The position numbers were made by a program, and so were the translations under genes. Positions 18,108 through 27,049 of a DNA stretch of 64,000 nt are shown here, in pieces (the stretch's first letter is position 1; the number at the start of each line of letters is the position of its first letter). Under the pieces are notes generated by a model. The model was not told the DNA's origin, ran no database searches, and saw only the letters and a list, made by a program, of their open reading frames with translations. Origin of the DNA: RGIG8767 sp964531805 (GTDB lineage Bacteria; Bacillota; Clostridia; Lachnospirales; Lachnospiraceae). The stretch is taken from the NCBI GenBank assembly GCA_964531805.1, contig CAZHGE010000002.1, positions 31,164 to 95,163 on the forward strand. Reading direction: 5' to 3'.

Positions 18108-19328
18108 ATGAAAAATAGACAGTCATTAGAATTGATTGAAACAATCCGCGAAGCAATAGAATATTTAGACAAATTTGAAGCGTTAGAATGTTTGGAAAAT
18201 AATATGTCTTTACTGGAGGACGTTGTAATTGGAATACAGAATGTCAATTCTGAATTGTTTTATGCTGTAAAAATAAAAGGCTTTGATATGATGAGTCTGT
18301 TCAATGAAGCGAAGGTGCAGCAATGTACAACTACTTTTTTGCAAAAAGCAGATGAATGGTGTGATGTTGCAGTATCAGTTATTCGCAATAGACAACAGCA
18401 GGCAAATGAACTGGATGAAAGATTTGTCTGGCTGATGGATTATGTAGAGTATGTAGAAAAAGAAGAATTGGTAGAGCATATAAAAATACGCCTGATGCGT
18501 CAGGATGAGAAACAGATTCAGATTCTTAATACCTTTTATCAGAACCACGCTTATTTTTGGGGGACTTTGGATATAAAGAACGGAAAATATGATGTAATCC
18601 ATGACAGAGTTAATGTACTTACAGAGCATAGAGAAGATTTTATCTGGCTGTATCAAAAACTGGGAGATTATCGTTCTAAATTGGTTTTGGTTAATACTTT
18701 ATATAACTGGATTTCTTTTGATCCGGCATACATAAGAGAGATGCATGAAAGTAACTTTAAGGATTATTATGATTTGGATTTGCTTTCCTGTGATGAAAAT
18801 GAGGTAATAGTGGATATCGGTGCCTACACAGGTGATTCGGCACTGGATTATATCACAACCTATCGTAAGTATAAAAAAATATACTGTTATGAGATTACAC
18901 CGGAATCGGTTGAAAGTATAAAGAAGAATTTGGCTGAATACGAAAATATCCAGATTGTGAATAAGGGATTGGGGGCAGAAGCAGGGAAAATGTATTTGCA
19001 GACTTGTGCTCAGGATGCTTCTACCAATGGACTGGATCAATCTAAAAATGGTATAGAAATTGAGGTTGCAACACTGGATGAGGATGTTACAGAGAAGGTA
19101 ACCTTGATTAAAATGGACATCGAAGGTGCGGAAAAGGACGCATTAAGAGGATGTGTAAGACATATTAAGGAAGAACGCCCAAAACTTTTAATTTGCGTAT
19201 ATCACAATAACCGTGATATATTTGAAATCCCGAAAATGATTGCAGATATGCGGGACGATTATAAGTTTTATTTAAGAAGTAATGGAATGCAGTGGGCCCC
19301 GGCGGAAATTGTGTTGTTTGCACTGTAG
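18108..19328 (+). CDS. FkbM-family methyltransferase with helical N-terminal extension
   Basis: 406 residues. The C-terminal half is an S-adenosylmethionine-dependent FkbM methyltransferase: VDIGAYTGDS (about residue 235), IYCYEITPESV, and IKMDIEGAEKDALRG followed by RPKLLICVYHN. The first 200 residues are helical and charged with no motif I recognise. FkbM enzymes in glycan islands usually O-methylate sugars. Twenty bases after the GT2 gene, same strand, so probably one operon. The target sugar is not predictable. Confidence 0.88.
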   Translation: MKNRQSLELIETIREAIEYLDKFEALECLENNMSLLEDVVIGIQNVNSELFYAVKIKGFDMMSLFNEAKVQQCTTTFLQKADEWCDVAVSVIRNRQQQANELDERFVWLMDYVEYVEKEELVEHIKIRLMRQDEKQIQILNTFYQNHAYFWGTLDIKNGKYDVIHDRVNVLTEHREDFIWLYQKLGDYRSKLVLVNTLYNWISFDPAYIREMHESNFKDYYDLDLLSCDENEVIVDIGAYTGDSALDYITTYRKYKKIYCYEITPESVESIKKNLAEYENIQIVNKGLGAEAGKMYLQTCAQDASTNGLDQSKNGIEIEVATLDEDVTEKVTLIKMDIEGAEKDALRGCVRHIKEERPKLLICVYHNNRDIFEIPKMIADMRDDYKFYLRSNGMQWAPAEIVLFAL

Positions 19329-19352
19329 TGAATAAGGAGAAGGGGTTATTAT

Positions 19353-21053
19353 ATGGTGGATTTTTGTGAATTAAACAGCACAGATTTTGAAAATTCCATA
19401 ATGAAAAATCAGTTTATTCAATCTACTCGCGGAGAATGGATCTGTTTTATAGATGCTTCGATAACGAGCAGAGAAGATATTGATTCAATATTAAAAGAAA
19501 ATACTTTTTTATCAGAGTATGATGCGATTCTTTTTTGTTCGAAAGAACTGGATGGAGAAATCAATCTGTTTGATTTGCTTTATAATCCGCAGTGTGTCAT
19601 TTATGCATTTGGGATACAGAGAGAACTTTTGATAAAAACAGGTTCTTTTAATCAATTATTAGAGTTTAATACTAATTATGAATTTCTGTTGCGGGCAGCA
19701 GAAGTTGGAAGTATGTATGCAGTTTCCTGTAGTGCAGAAAAAGAAGCGGTATTTGATCCGTTTACCATGGCATATGTAATGCGGCGTTATATGAGTGTTT
19801 TAAAAGAAACAGGACAATTAGAGTCTGTATTTCTTAAGATGGTGCAGGAAGCAGGACGATTAAAAAAAGGAGATGATTTTAAGCGGGCAATGAACGCTTT
19901 TTTAAGTCAGGATGAAGAGTATATCAAACTAGTAGAGGATACAGCTCCGTTCTTAATATTTGTGGGTACTGATAAATGGTGCGGTGTGCTACAGGGATTT
20001 GCGAATTCATTGGCGGATGAACTGGTTTCTTTAGGGCAGGCTGTTATCACGACAAATAATACATATGGGGAATATAGTAAAATTCCAACGGAGAAACTAA
20101 TGAATCAGTACTATAAAGCAGTAATTGGTTTCCAGGCATCGGCATTGGAAAAGGATATATTTCGGAATATGAATGGCAGAAAGGTACAGTTCTGGTTTGA
20201 TAATCCTATTTTCTTTGAGGATTTCTTTTGCAATCATTCGAAAGAGACTTATGTGTTGTGTCAGGATGCTTATTATGCGGACTATATTAGAGGGTATTAT
20301 GGACTTCCTAATGCTATGCAGTTTCCACCGGGAGGAAACGTTTTCGAGGGGGAAATCTGTGAAAAAATATATGATGTAGCATTTGTCGGAAGTTATGAAC
20401 CATTGCCGGAGGGAACGTATGGGGATGCATTTTTAGATGGGTTTTATCAATATATGCTTGCTCATATAGATTTTACTTTTGAACAGGGAATGTCTGCATA
20501 TGGACAAACACTGGGAAAAAACTACGATAAAAAAGAAATTGCAAAGTATTTGCAAAAAGCAGAAGATGTATGTTTTGATGTACTGCAAAAAGACAGGCAT
20601 GAAGTAATTGAAAAAATAGTCAGCAGTGGTATTACATTACATGTGTTTGGTGATAGTTGGAAAAATTATCAGGGAAAAGGACGCGAGAATCTGATTATTC
20701 ATCCACAGGTAGTAGGAAAAGAGGCATTGCAGATTTTTGCCCAGTCTAAGATTGGATTTAATATTATGCGTGGTCATAAAGCAGGAATGACGGAACGTAT
20801 TGCGAATATTATGCTTTGTGGAGCCTGTTGCCTTTCAGATGAAACGGTGTATCTGAGGGAGCATTTCTGTGATGGAAAAGATATTGCACTTTTTAAAAGG
20901 AGTGAACTGGATACTTTGCCAGTAAAAATCCATTATCTTCTGGAGCATGATGGTGAAAGAGAACAAATTGCTGCAGCTGGCTATGAAAAAGCATTAAGGG
21001 AGCATACATGGAGAAAACGGGCAGAACAGTTGCTAGAGTTGTTGAATAGTTAG
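19353..21053 (+). CDS. Two-part glycosyltransferase: GT2-like remnant plus CgeB-like domain
   Basis: 566 residues. Residues 1-190 resemble the middle and end of a GT2 domain (QSTRGEWICFIDASI, then an acceptor-side segment) but lack the usual DDGSTD start, so this part may be non-catalytic. Residues 200-566 are CgeB-like: VQFWFDNPIFFEDFF, YDVAFVGSYEPLPEGTYGD, and QSKIGFNIMRGHKAGMTERI then ANIMLCGACCLSD. The C-terminal part aligns with the landmarks of the other CgeB-like proteins here but is the most divergent. Ribosome site AAGGAGAAGGGG. Co-directional with neighbours. Confidence 0.8.
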   Translation: MVDFCELNSTDFENSIMKNQFIQSTRGEWICFIDASITSREDIDSILKENTFLSEYDAILFCSKELDGEINLFDLLYNPQCVIYAFGIQRELLIKTGSFNQLLEFNTNYEFLLRAAEVGSMYAVSCSAEKEAVFDPFTMAYVMRRYMSVLKETGQLESVFLKMVQEAGRLKKGDDFKRAMNAFLSQDEEYIKLVEDTAPFLIFVGTDKWCGVLQGFANSLADELVSLGQAVITTNNTYGEYSKIPTEKLMNQYYKAVIGFQASALEKDIFRNMNGRKVQFWFDNPIFFEDFFCNHSKETYVLCQDAYYADYIRGYYGLPNAMQFPPGGNVFEGEICEKIYDVAFVGSYEPLPEGTYGDAFLDGFYQYMLAHIDFTFEQGMSAYGQTLGKNYDKKEIAKYLQKAEDVCFDVLQKDRHEVIEKIVSSGITLHVFGDSWKNYQGKGRENLIIHPQVVGKEALQIFAQSKIGFNIMRGHKAGMTERIANIMLCGACCLSDETVYLREHFCDGKDIALFKRSELDTLPVKIHYLLEHDGEREQIAAAGYEKALREHTWRKRAEQLLELLNS

Positions 21054-21080
21054 ATAGGATAGATTATAGGAGAAAATAGA

Positions 21081-21821
21081 ATGAGCGAAGGGATTCTTAT
21101 TTCGCCTGTACCAAAGGAATATGCATCTTATTCGAATCAGGAAAAAATAGAAAAAACAGAGGCGTATTACCGCAAAATGGATGATATCTATAGCCGGATG
21201 GATACTTTTGAAGATGAATATAGAAAGAGGATAGAGCACCTTTTGCAAAATAATGCTGATGCGGCTGCAATAAACAGTGTATTGACGGAAAAAGATGCGC
21301 AGTTATTGTGCCATTGTTCTTATCAGTTTGTTGTTTTGAAGAGTTTTTGCAGGATTGCGGAAAGTGAGGAATACTTTAAGGAACCGTGTATTTTGCAAAA
21401 TTTTCAAACTATGGCGGAGGCTGTCTGGTGGCGTCATAATTGTGTATTCCTTTTAAGACGATTTGAGTTTGACTGGGAGGAAACGGATGAACTGTTAATG
21501 TTCATGCAAAATGAAAAACTCTCCTATATTTGCATTGCGGAAATAATCTGCGAAAATTGGATTGTTCGAAAAATTCATACGGCAAGCAATATTTCATATT
21601 ATTTATATAAGAACGGGAGAAAAAGGGAAGCCGTATTGCTCCTGATGAGATTGGAGCAAATGCTTCCTTATAGTGAGAAAATGATTATGACCTTTTCCAT
21701 GACCCTACTTGACATGAGGGAATTCCGATTAGCATACGAAGTTCTTTTAAAATATCAGAATCCTAATTCTGATATAAAAGAAATGCAGGAAGAATTAGGG
21801 CGGATTGTTTTGGGAGAATAA
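21081..21821 (+). CDS. Hypothetical helical protein in glycosylation operon
   Basis: 246 residues, almost entirely predicted helix, rich in Glu, Met and Cys, with no signal peptide or membrane segment. The C-terminal third (NGRKREAVLLLMRLEQMLPY, then MREFRLAYEVLLKYQNPN) looks like two degenerate TPR-type helical pairs. I recognise no family. It is 27 bases after the preceding glycosyltransferase and 3 bases before the next, so it is a member of this operon. It might hold partners together (inference). GGAGAAAATAG precedes the ATG. Confidence 0.75.
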   Translation: MSEGILISPVPKEYASYSNQEKIEKTEAYYRKMDDIYSRMDTFEDEYRKRIEHLLQNNADAAAINSVLTEKDAQLLCHCSYQFVVLKSFCRIAESEEYFKEPCILQNFQTMAEAVWWRHNCVFLLRRFEFDWEETDELLMFMQNEKLSYICIAEIICENWIVRKIHTASNISYYLYKNGRKREAVLLLMRLEQMLPYSEKMIMTFSMTLLDMREFRLAYEVLLKYQNPNSDIKEMQEELGRIVLGE

Positions 21822-21824
21822 GAA

Positions 21825-22505
21825 ATGAATGATAAAAAGTTCTGCTTTATTATGTGCACAACCTCGCAATTATTTTATGAGGAAAGCATTCGTTATATTG
21901 AGCGTTTAATAGTACCAAAAGGGTATGAGGTAGATGTAATTGGTGTAACGGATGCCTGGGCTATGACGGTGGGATATAATGAGGCAATGCAGGCAAGTGA
22001 TGCAAAATATAAGATTTATATGCATCAGGATGTGTTTGTGCTCTATCCAAATTTTTTACAATCTGTTTTGGATATTTTTTCATCTGATGAAAAGATTGGT
22101 ATGATTGGTATGGTCGGTACTGAAAAAATAGCTGTGGATGGGATCATGTGGCATGGATATCAGAGAGGGAATGTATATGAGGGTGATATTGAATGTTACA
22201 TGGATGGATTAACTTATGAATCGTATCAATATCAGGTAAACGACGGCCTGTGGAAAGTACAGGCCATCGATGGTTTGATGATGATTACTTCAAAAGATAT
22301 TTCCTGGCGCGAAGACCTTTTTGAAGGATGGGACTTTTATGATGTATCGCAGAGCTTTGAAATGGAACGCGCAGGTTACAAAGTAGTAGTACCAGAGCAA
22401 AGACTTCCGTGGTGTTTGCACGATAATGGCATAACTAACTTTCGAAATTATGACAAAGACAGAAGAATCTGCCTGAAGGAATACCCAGAGTATTTTGTTA
22501 AATAA
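21825..22505 (+). CDS. Glycosyltransferase, StrF-like
   Basis: A 226-residue protein of the StrF-type family 2 glycosyltransferases: FIMCTTSQLFYEESIRYIER, YNEAMQASDAKYKIYMHQDV with the QDV metal site, and a C-terminal FEGWDFYDVSQSFEMERAGY. Length is typical. It is the last gene of the 17278-22505 run. Its last eight bases overlap the end of the convergent gene at 22498, leaving no room for a separate terminator. Confidence 0.85.
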   Translation: MNDKKFCFIMCTTSQLFYEESIRYIERLIVPKGYEVDVIGVTDAWAMTVGYNEAMQASDAKYKIYMHQDVFVLYPNFLQSVLDIFSSDEKIGMIGMVGTEKIAVDGIMWHGYQRGNVYEGDIECYMDGLTYESYQYQVNDGLWKVQAIDGLMMITSKDISWREDLFEGWDFYDVSQSFEMERAGYKVVVPEQRLPWCLHDNGITNFRNYDKDRRICLKEYPEYFVK

Positions 22506-23835
22506 TTTTGGCACAAAGTACATATTGGAAAGTTTCGTACATGAGCCGTGGAGTATTGTATATACTTGACAATTTATCAAGTAAAGAGATTTGTTTTTCA
22601 GTAATTGGTAAAACAACATTTCCCATGTCCGTAATTTGGTAACCGCATGTTTGGAACATTCTCACGATTTCGTGATAGGTAAAAAAGTGAATGTGAGTTT
22701 TGTCCAACAAACCGGTTTCGGTATATGTAAAATAACCCTTTAGTAAGTCCTCCATAACAGATATATGCATTAGGTTTGGGATACTGGCTATGATATGGCC
22801 GGTATCCTTTAATAATGTTTTGCAATATTGCAGGGTCTTTTGAGGATCGTGTAAATGTTCCAATACATCTCCCAAAATAATATAGTCAAACATGCCATCT
22901 TTATATGGGAGATTGGAATCTTCGATATTATTTACAGTGACAGTTGCAAAATGAGATGCTATTTGTGCAGCTCTCTCATTTAACTCACTTCCATATACAT
23001 TTGCATTCGGATACTGGTTCTTGATTTCTAAAAGCGTAGCACCACAGTCACAGCCGATTTCTAAAATGTTCATAGAATCGGAATGGTTATGCTTGATTGT
23101 ATTAATCAGGTGCAGGTTACCAACAGAATTAAAATAGTGCATTCCCCACTTTTCTTCCAAACGTTTCTCATCAAAGTGGTTGGGGGAAATTAAGGAAGGG
23201 ATATTTCGTGCATCCCAAAAGAGTGCTGTTTTGCAAACTTTTAATACAACATCGTTTTCAATCATGCGGAAACAATAATCACGTATAGCATAGGTGGAAG
23301 TTTGTATAGATTCATCAAAATCACCTAATTGATGGAATGCCTCTTCGCTGATTAAAAAAGCGCCAGAGGCTAATGTCATTACCCGTTGACTGTCATTTTC
23401 TTGTATCTGTCCAGCCCATAAAACAGCTTTTTCATAGTCTGAAAACTCCACATTTTTTTGATAGTATGTAAAACTATTGGACATGGGTCCAACAGCACCA
23501 ATACCGTTTTGTTCATATAAAGTGGTTATCATACGGGATAAGCATGATGGTGTAAGCATAAAATGAGGATCTAAGAGAAGCAGATCACCTGTTAAATCAA
23601 GCATATCATGTACCTGATTTATGATTTTGCTATAAGGCATATGTTCTTCATCATTAAAAATATATGTAATATCTGTCTGCCTTACCGCCCATTCCTGCAA
23701 TCCATCAGTTGAGTTGTTATCAATGAGGATGACAGAAAGATTATTGACATCTGCAAACATCCGGATGCTTTGCAGGGATAATTTTACATAGTCGATTTGA
23801 TTATGGGTAGAAATGATAATATTCATATTCTGCAT
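22498..23835 (-). CDS. Fusion of GT2 glycosyltransferase and class I methyltransferase
   Basis: 445 residues. Residues 1-235 are a GT2 domain (IIISTHNQIDYVKLSL, LIDNNSTDGLQEW at 38-50, LLLLDPHFML as metal region). Residues 250-445 are an S-adenosylmethionine methyltransferase: ILEIGCDCGATLLEI (257-271), VNNIEDSNLPYKDG, and YIILGDVLEHLHDPQ. One polypeptide could add and then methylate a sugar. AAAGGAG lies nine bases before the ATG. It is a single minus-strand gene between two plus-strand units, and divergent from the CgeB-like gene at 23955. Confidence 0.88.
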   Translation of the reverse strand: MQNMNIIISTHNQIDYVKLSLQSIRMFADVNNLSVILIDNNSTDGLQEWAVRQTDITYIFNDEEHMPYSKIINQVHDMLDLTGDLLLLDPHFMLTPSCLSRMITTLYEQNGIGAVGPMSNSFTYYQKNVEFSDYEKAVLWAGQIQENDSQRVMTLASGAFLISEEAFHQLGDFDESIQTSTYAIRDYCFRMIENDVVLKVCKTALFWDARNIPSLISPNHFDEKRLEEKWGMHYFNSVGNLHLINTIKHNHSDSMNILEIGCDCGATLLEIKNQYPNANVYGSELNERAAQIASHFATVTVNNIEDSNLPYKDGMFDYIILGDVLEHLHDPQKTLQYCKTLLKDTGHIIASIPNLMHISVMEDLLKGYFTYTETGLLDKTHIHFFTYHEIVRMFQTCGYQITDMGNVVLPITEKQISLLDKLSSIYNTPRLMYETFQYVLCAKII

Positions 23836-23883
23836 GGGAGTTTCTCCTTTAGTGTGCTTTATGTTGAAAGAATGATATAATTC

Positions 23884-23912
23884 TTGTGATTCTATATTAA
23901 AAATATTATCAT
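23884..23912 (+). promoter_or_regulatory. Possible sigma-A promoter
   Basis: TTGTGA (23884-23889), a 17-base spacer, and TATCAT (23907-23912), lying 43 bases before the CgeB-like gene at 23955. Confidence 0.4.
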
Positions 23913-23954
23913 ATTTACAGATAAAGAACTATGAAAAGTTTAGAGGTTATAACT

Positions 23955-25118
23955 ATGAAAACGATTTTAGTATATTGCTGGGATTCTCTTAGCGAACAAA
24001 TGGCAATACGCGCAATAAAGGAAGCTGGACACCAGGTGGTTGTTATCTCGGGAAAAATGAAAGACTATCATGCTGATGCAGAATTTGCACAGAAATTTAT
24101 GACTTCCTTGCATACTCAGAAGATGGATATGGTATTCAGTTATGATTATTTTCCATTGATATCCATGATTTGTGAGATGAATCATGTTCCATATGCATCC
24201 TGGATTTATGATTGTCCGCAGTATACGCTTTTATCGAAGACAATAACAAACAGTTGTAATCATATCTTTTGTTTTGATGAATTATATTCAATGCGTTTAC
24301 AGAATTTAGGTGCAAAGAATGTATATCATTTTCCTTTGGCCGCAGATATGGATATGTATGAGACTGCTAAAAAAGAGAATGATAAATTAGCCTATGCATG
24401 TGATATTTCTTTTGTGGGCGGACTATATAATGGAGAAAAGAATCGCTTATTAACTACAAAATTGAGTGAATATGCAGAAGGATATATTGAAGGTTTAATT
24501 TGTTCCCAAAAGAAAATATGCGGATATAATTTGATTATGGATTCACTTAAGCAAGAGATAGCTGAGGAAATTGTGGAAAAATGCGAGATTACATTAAGTG
24601 ATGCATATAGGATGGATATGGTTCAGATGGCAGCAGATGCAGTTAATATGAAACTGACTACAATGGATAGAGAAGAAGTGCTGGCACTGTTGGCGCAGCA
24701 TTTTGATGTAACCCTATACAGCAATTCCAAATTGCCGAAAAAATTAACTGAATGCCCGCATTTAGTTTGTAAGGGAACGGTTGATTATCAAACCCAGATG
24801 CCGAAGGTTTTTTATAACAGTAAAATCAATTTAAATATTACATCCAGAACTATTGAATCTGGGATTCCACAGAGAGTATTTGATATTTTGGCATGTGGTG
24901 GTTTTTGTTTGACGAATTACCAGCCGGAAATTGCTACATTATTTGAAGATGGAAAAGAACTGGTTATGTATACAGATATAGAGGATATGCTGCAAAAAGC
25001 AAGGTATTACTTAGAAAATGAAGAAGAACGGATGCAGATTGCACAGGCTGGATATGAAAAGGTATGTAAACGTTTTTCAATTAAAAGCAGAATTGTGGAG
25101 TTGATAAATTTGATTTAA
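23955..25118 (+). CDS. CgeB-like glycosyltransferase
   Basis: 387 residues, third full-length member of the CgeB-like set: ASWIYDCPQYTLLSK, CDISFVGGLYNGEKN and NSKINLNITSRTIESGIPQR followed by FDILACGGFCLTNYQ. The N-terminal half (TILVYCWDSLSEQMAIRAIK) is the DUF3880-like lobe. The start at 23955 has AGAGG nine bases upstream and aligns with the relatives. A frame from 23931 is less likely. Role as for 14748, inferred from location. Confidence 0.85.
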   Translation: MKTILVYCWDSLSEQMAIRAIKEAGHQVVVISGKMKDYHADAEFAQKFMTSLHTQKMDMVFSYDYFPLISMICEMNHVPYASWIYDCPQYTLLSKTITNSCNHIFCFDELYSMRLQNLGAKNVYHFPLAADMDMYETAKKENDKLAYACDISFVGGLYNGEKNRLLTTKLSEYAEGYIEGLICSQKKICGYNLIMDSLKQEIAEEIVEKCEITLSDAYRMDMVQMAADAVNMKLTTMDREEVLALLAQHFDVTLYSNSKLPKKLTECPHLVCKGTVDYQTQMPKVFYNSKINLNITSRTIESGIPQRVFDILACGGFCLTNYQPEIATLFEDGKELVMYTDIEDMLQKARYYLENEEERMQIAQAGYEKVCKRFSIKSRIVELINLI

Positions 25119-25177
25119 AGTTTGTATAAGACAAGTATCGGGGAAAACGTTAGATAATATAAAAAGGTAATTTAAGG

Positions 25178-26086
25178 ATGGAAAATATAACTAATGTATT
25201 AGCAGTTGGAACCACTAGACGTATAGAGAAGGTTTATAACTGGCTGAAAAAATCAGAGAAATTATTCAATATGCCGCTTGTCATTGTAGAAGAGGGAACA
25301 GTATGCGATCAGACAGAAGATAAGAATTACTCTATGATACCGATGAATGACATTGTGAATGTAGACTTGAGTGTATATGAATATATATTTGTATGTAGTC
25401 AGCAAGCGCAATTAATGCGTGATATTCTTTTAAAACTAGGAGTAAAAGAAGAAGTCATTCTACGGGATGTGGATGTCAGGCTTTTTTTGTCGCCAGAAGA
25501 AAATATGCGATATATGGAAGAAGCCTTATCAAAGTTGTATCAGGTTAAATATCAATCTTCAAATGTTAAAGTTGGGGCTTTTACCTATGGAGTGCCACAT
25601 GTTGAAGTTTATAATCAAGATGAAAGTATTTCTATTGGCAAATTTTGTTCCATAGCAGGCGAGGTGCGTATATTTGCAGGGGGTGAACATCATCATAATT
25701 GGGGCTCCACTTATCCGTTTGGGGTATATTTTTCTGAATTTAGTGATGATGGGAATTGTAGGACATCCAAAGGAGATGTTATTATTGGAAATGATGTATG
25801 GCTGGGATTTGGAGCCACAATATTATCCGGTGTAACAATTGGAGATGGAGCTGTAGTTGGCACAAATGCTGTGGTAACAAAGGATGTACCACCCTATGCC
25901 ATAGTTGCTGGTAATCCGGCAAGAATAGTGAAATATCGTTTTGAACAGAAGATTATTGATAAATTTTTGGAGATGAAATGGTGGGATTGGGATTATGAGC
26001 ATATCTATGCTACCATTCCGCTGCTTCAAAGTGGAGAAATTGATAAATTATTTGCGTATTATGAACAGGAAGTGCTGGGCAAATAG
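25178..26086 (+). CDS. Left-handed beta-helix acetyltransferase with N-terminal Rossmann-like part
   Basis: 302 residues. From about residue 125 there are hexapeptide repeats (VKVGAFTYG, SISIGKFCSIAGEVRIFAGG, DVIIGNDVWLGFGATILSGV, TIGDGAVVGTNAVVTKDVPP). The histidine-bearing GEHHHNWGSTYPF loop is typical of xenobiotic/CatB-like acetyltransferases. It ends with the usual YAIVAGNPARIVKYRF. It probably acetylates a sugar or amino sugar using acetyl-CoA. The first 110 residues look like a small alpha/beta domain related to the modules found in the 42.5-50.6 kb genes. Last gene before a terminator. Confidence 0.87.
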   Translation: MENITNVLAVGTTRRIEKVYNWLKKSEKLFNMPLVIVEEGTVCDQTEDKNYSMIPMNDIVNVDLSVYEYIFVCSQQAQLMRDILLKLGVKEEVILRDVDVRLFLSPEENMRYMEEALSKLYQVKYQSSNVKVGAFTYGVPHVEVYNQDESISIGKFCSIAGEVRIFAGGEHHHNWGSTYPFGVYFSEFSDDGNCRTSKGDVIIGNDVWLGFGATILSGVTIGDGAVVGTNAVVTKDVPPYAIVAGNPARIVKYRFEQKIIDKFLEMKWWDWDYEHIYATIPLLQSGEIDKLFAYYEQEVLGK

Positions 26087-26090
26087 GTTG

Positions 26091-26126
26091 AAAAAGAAGT
26101 GATTTTAGGGTCGCTTCTTTTTTTCA
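26091..26126 (+). terminator. Intrinsic terminator of the first glycosylation island
   Basis: AAAAAGAAGTGA (26091-26102) pairs with TCGCTTCTTTTT (26111-26122) with one G-T pair, followed by more T. Confidence 0.85.
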
Positions 26127-26145
26127 CTTTTTCTAAAATAATCCC

Positions 26146-26172
26146 TAAAGATTTATGCAAAACTACCGATAA
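26146..26172 (+). promoter_or_regulatory. Sigma-28 promoter of the flgM operon
   Basis: TAAA (26146-26149), a 15-base spacer, and ACCGATAA (26165-26172). Nearly identical in design to the major flagellin promoter. It lies 45 bases before flgM, so sigma-28 drives its own antagonist. Confidence 0.85.
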
Positions 26173-26217
26173 ATATAGTAAGACAAGAAAAAAGTATTCC
26201 AAAAAGGAGGAGTAGTT

Positions 26218-26496
26218 ATGCGTATAGATGCTTTCAACAGAGTACAACAGTTGTACGGCAAAACAAGCACAACCAATCTCAAAAAGGAAAAAACACGTAA
26301 CTTCTCTGATCAGCTTGAGATTTCCAATATGGGTAAAGATATCCAGGTTGCGAAACAGGCAGTAAAAAACAGCCCAGATGTCAGGGAAGATGTCATGGCT
26401 TCTATCAAGGAACGCCTGAATGCAGGAACATATCAGGTGAATACTGATGAATTTGCAGACAAACTTTTTGAGAGATACCAGAGCGTAGTATTTTAG
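26218..26496 (+). CDS. flgM: Anti-sigma-28 factor FlgM
   Basis: A 92-residue protein that binds and inhibits the flagellar sigma factor until the hook is complete. It starts MRIDAFNRVQQLY, typical of Gram-positive FlgM. The C-terminal sigma-binding half has SPDVREDVMASIKERLNAGTYQ followed by EFADKLFERY. Length matches the family. AAAAGGAGGAG precedes the ATG. First gene of a compact late-flagellar operon to 33703, just behind a sigma-28 promoter. Confidence 0.94.
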   Translation: MRIDAFNRVQQLYGKTSTTNLKKEKTRNFSDQLEISNMGKDIQVAKQAVKNSPDVREDVMASIKERLNAGTYQVNTDEFADKLFERYQSVVF

Positions 26497-26508
26497 GAGG
26501 ATATACCG

Positions 26509-27027
26509 GTGGCGAGTTTAATGGAAGATTTGTTAGACACTTTAGAGAAAGAGAATACAGAGTATGAAAAACTCTTAGAACTTTCTTTAAAAAAGACACC
26601 GGTTATCGTCAACGCTGATCTTGTACAATTACAGCAAATCACGGATGAAGAGCAGGAAATCGTCAGCAGGATCAATCGTCTTGACAAGGTCAGGAACGAT
26701 TGCATGAAGCAGATTGCAGGCGTTATTAACAAGGATGTTAATGAATTGACCTTAGGAATGGTAATAGACATTTTTAAGAAGAGGCCGGCAGAGCATAAGA
26801 AACTTGCCGATGTTTATGACAGACTGAAGAATACTGTTTACCAAATGAAACGGGTAAATGAACAGAACAGGGAACTAATTAAAAGTTCCCTTGAACTGGT
26901 TCAGTTTGATATGAATGTATTACAGGCAATGAAAGCAGCACCGGAGACTGCTAACTATACGAAGAATGCGTACAGCAGTGGTGATATTATCGGAACAGGT
27001 GCCGGAACATTTGATGCAAAACAATAA
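26509..27027 (+). CDS. flgN: Hook-associated protein chaperone FlgN
   Basis: 172 residues, helical, starting at GTG with AGGAGG ten bases upstream. MEDLLDTLEKENTEYEKLLELSLKK and ITDEEQEIVSRINRLDKVR fit the FlgN family, which keeps FlgK and FlgL in an export-ready state. The position between flgM and flgK is the normal one. The tail (SSGDIIGTGAGTFDAKQ) is probably disordered. Confidence 0.88.
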   Translation: MASLMEDLLDTLEKENTEYEKLLELSLKKTPVIVNADLVQLQQITDEEQEIVSRINRLDKVRNDCMKQIAGVINKDVNELTLGMVIDIFKKRPAEHKKLADVYDRLKNTVYQMKRVNEQNRELIKSSLELVQFDMNVLQAMKAAPETANYTKNAYSSGDIIGTGAGTFDAKQ

Positions 27028-27049
27028 CATCTAGAGAGGTGATGACGCA

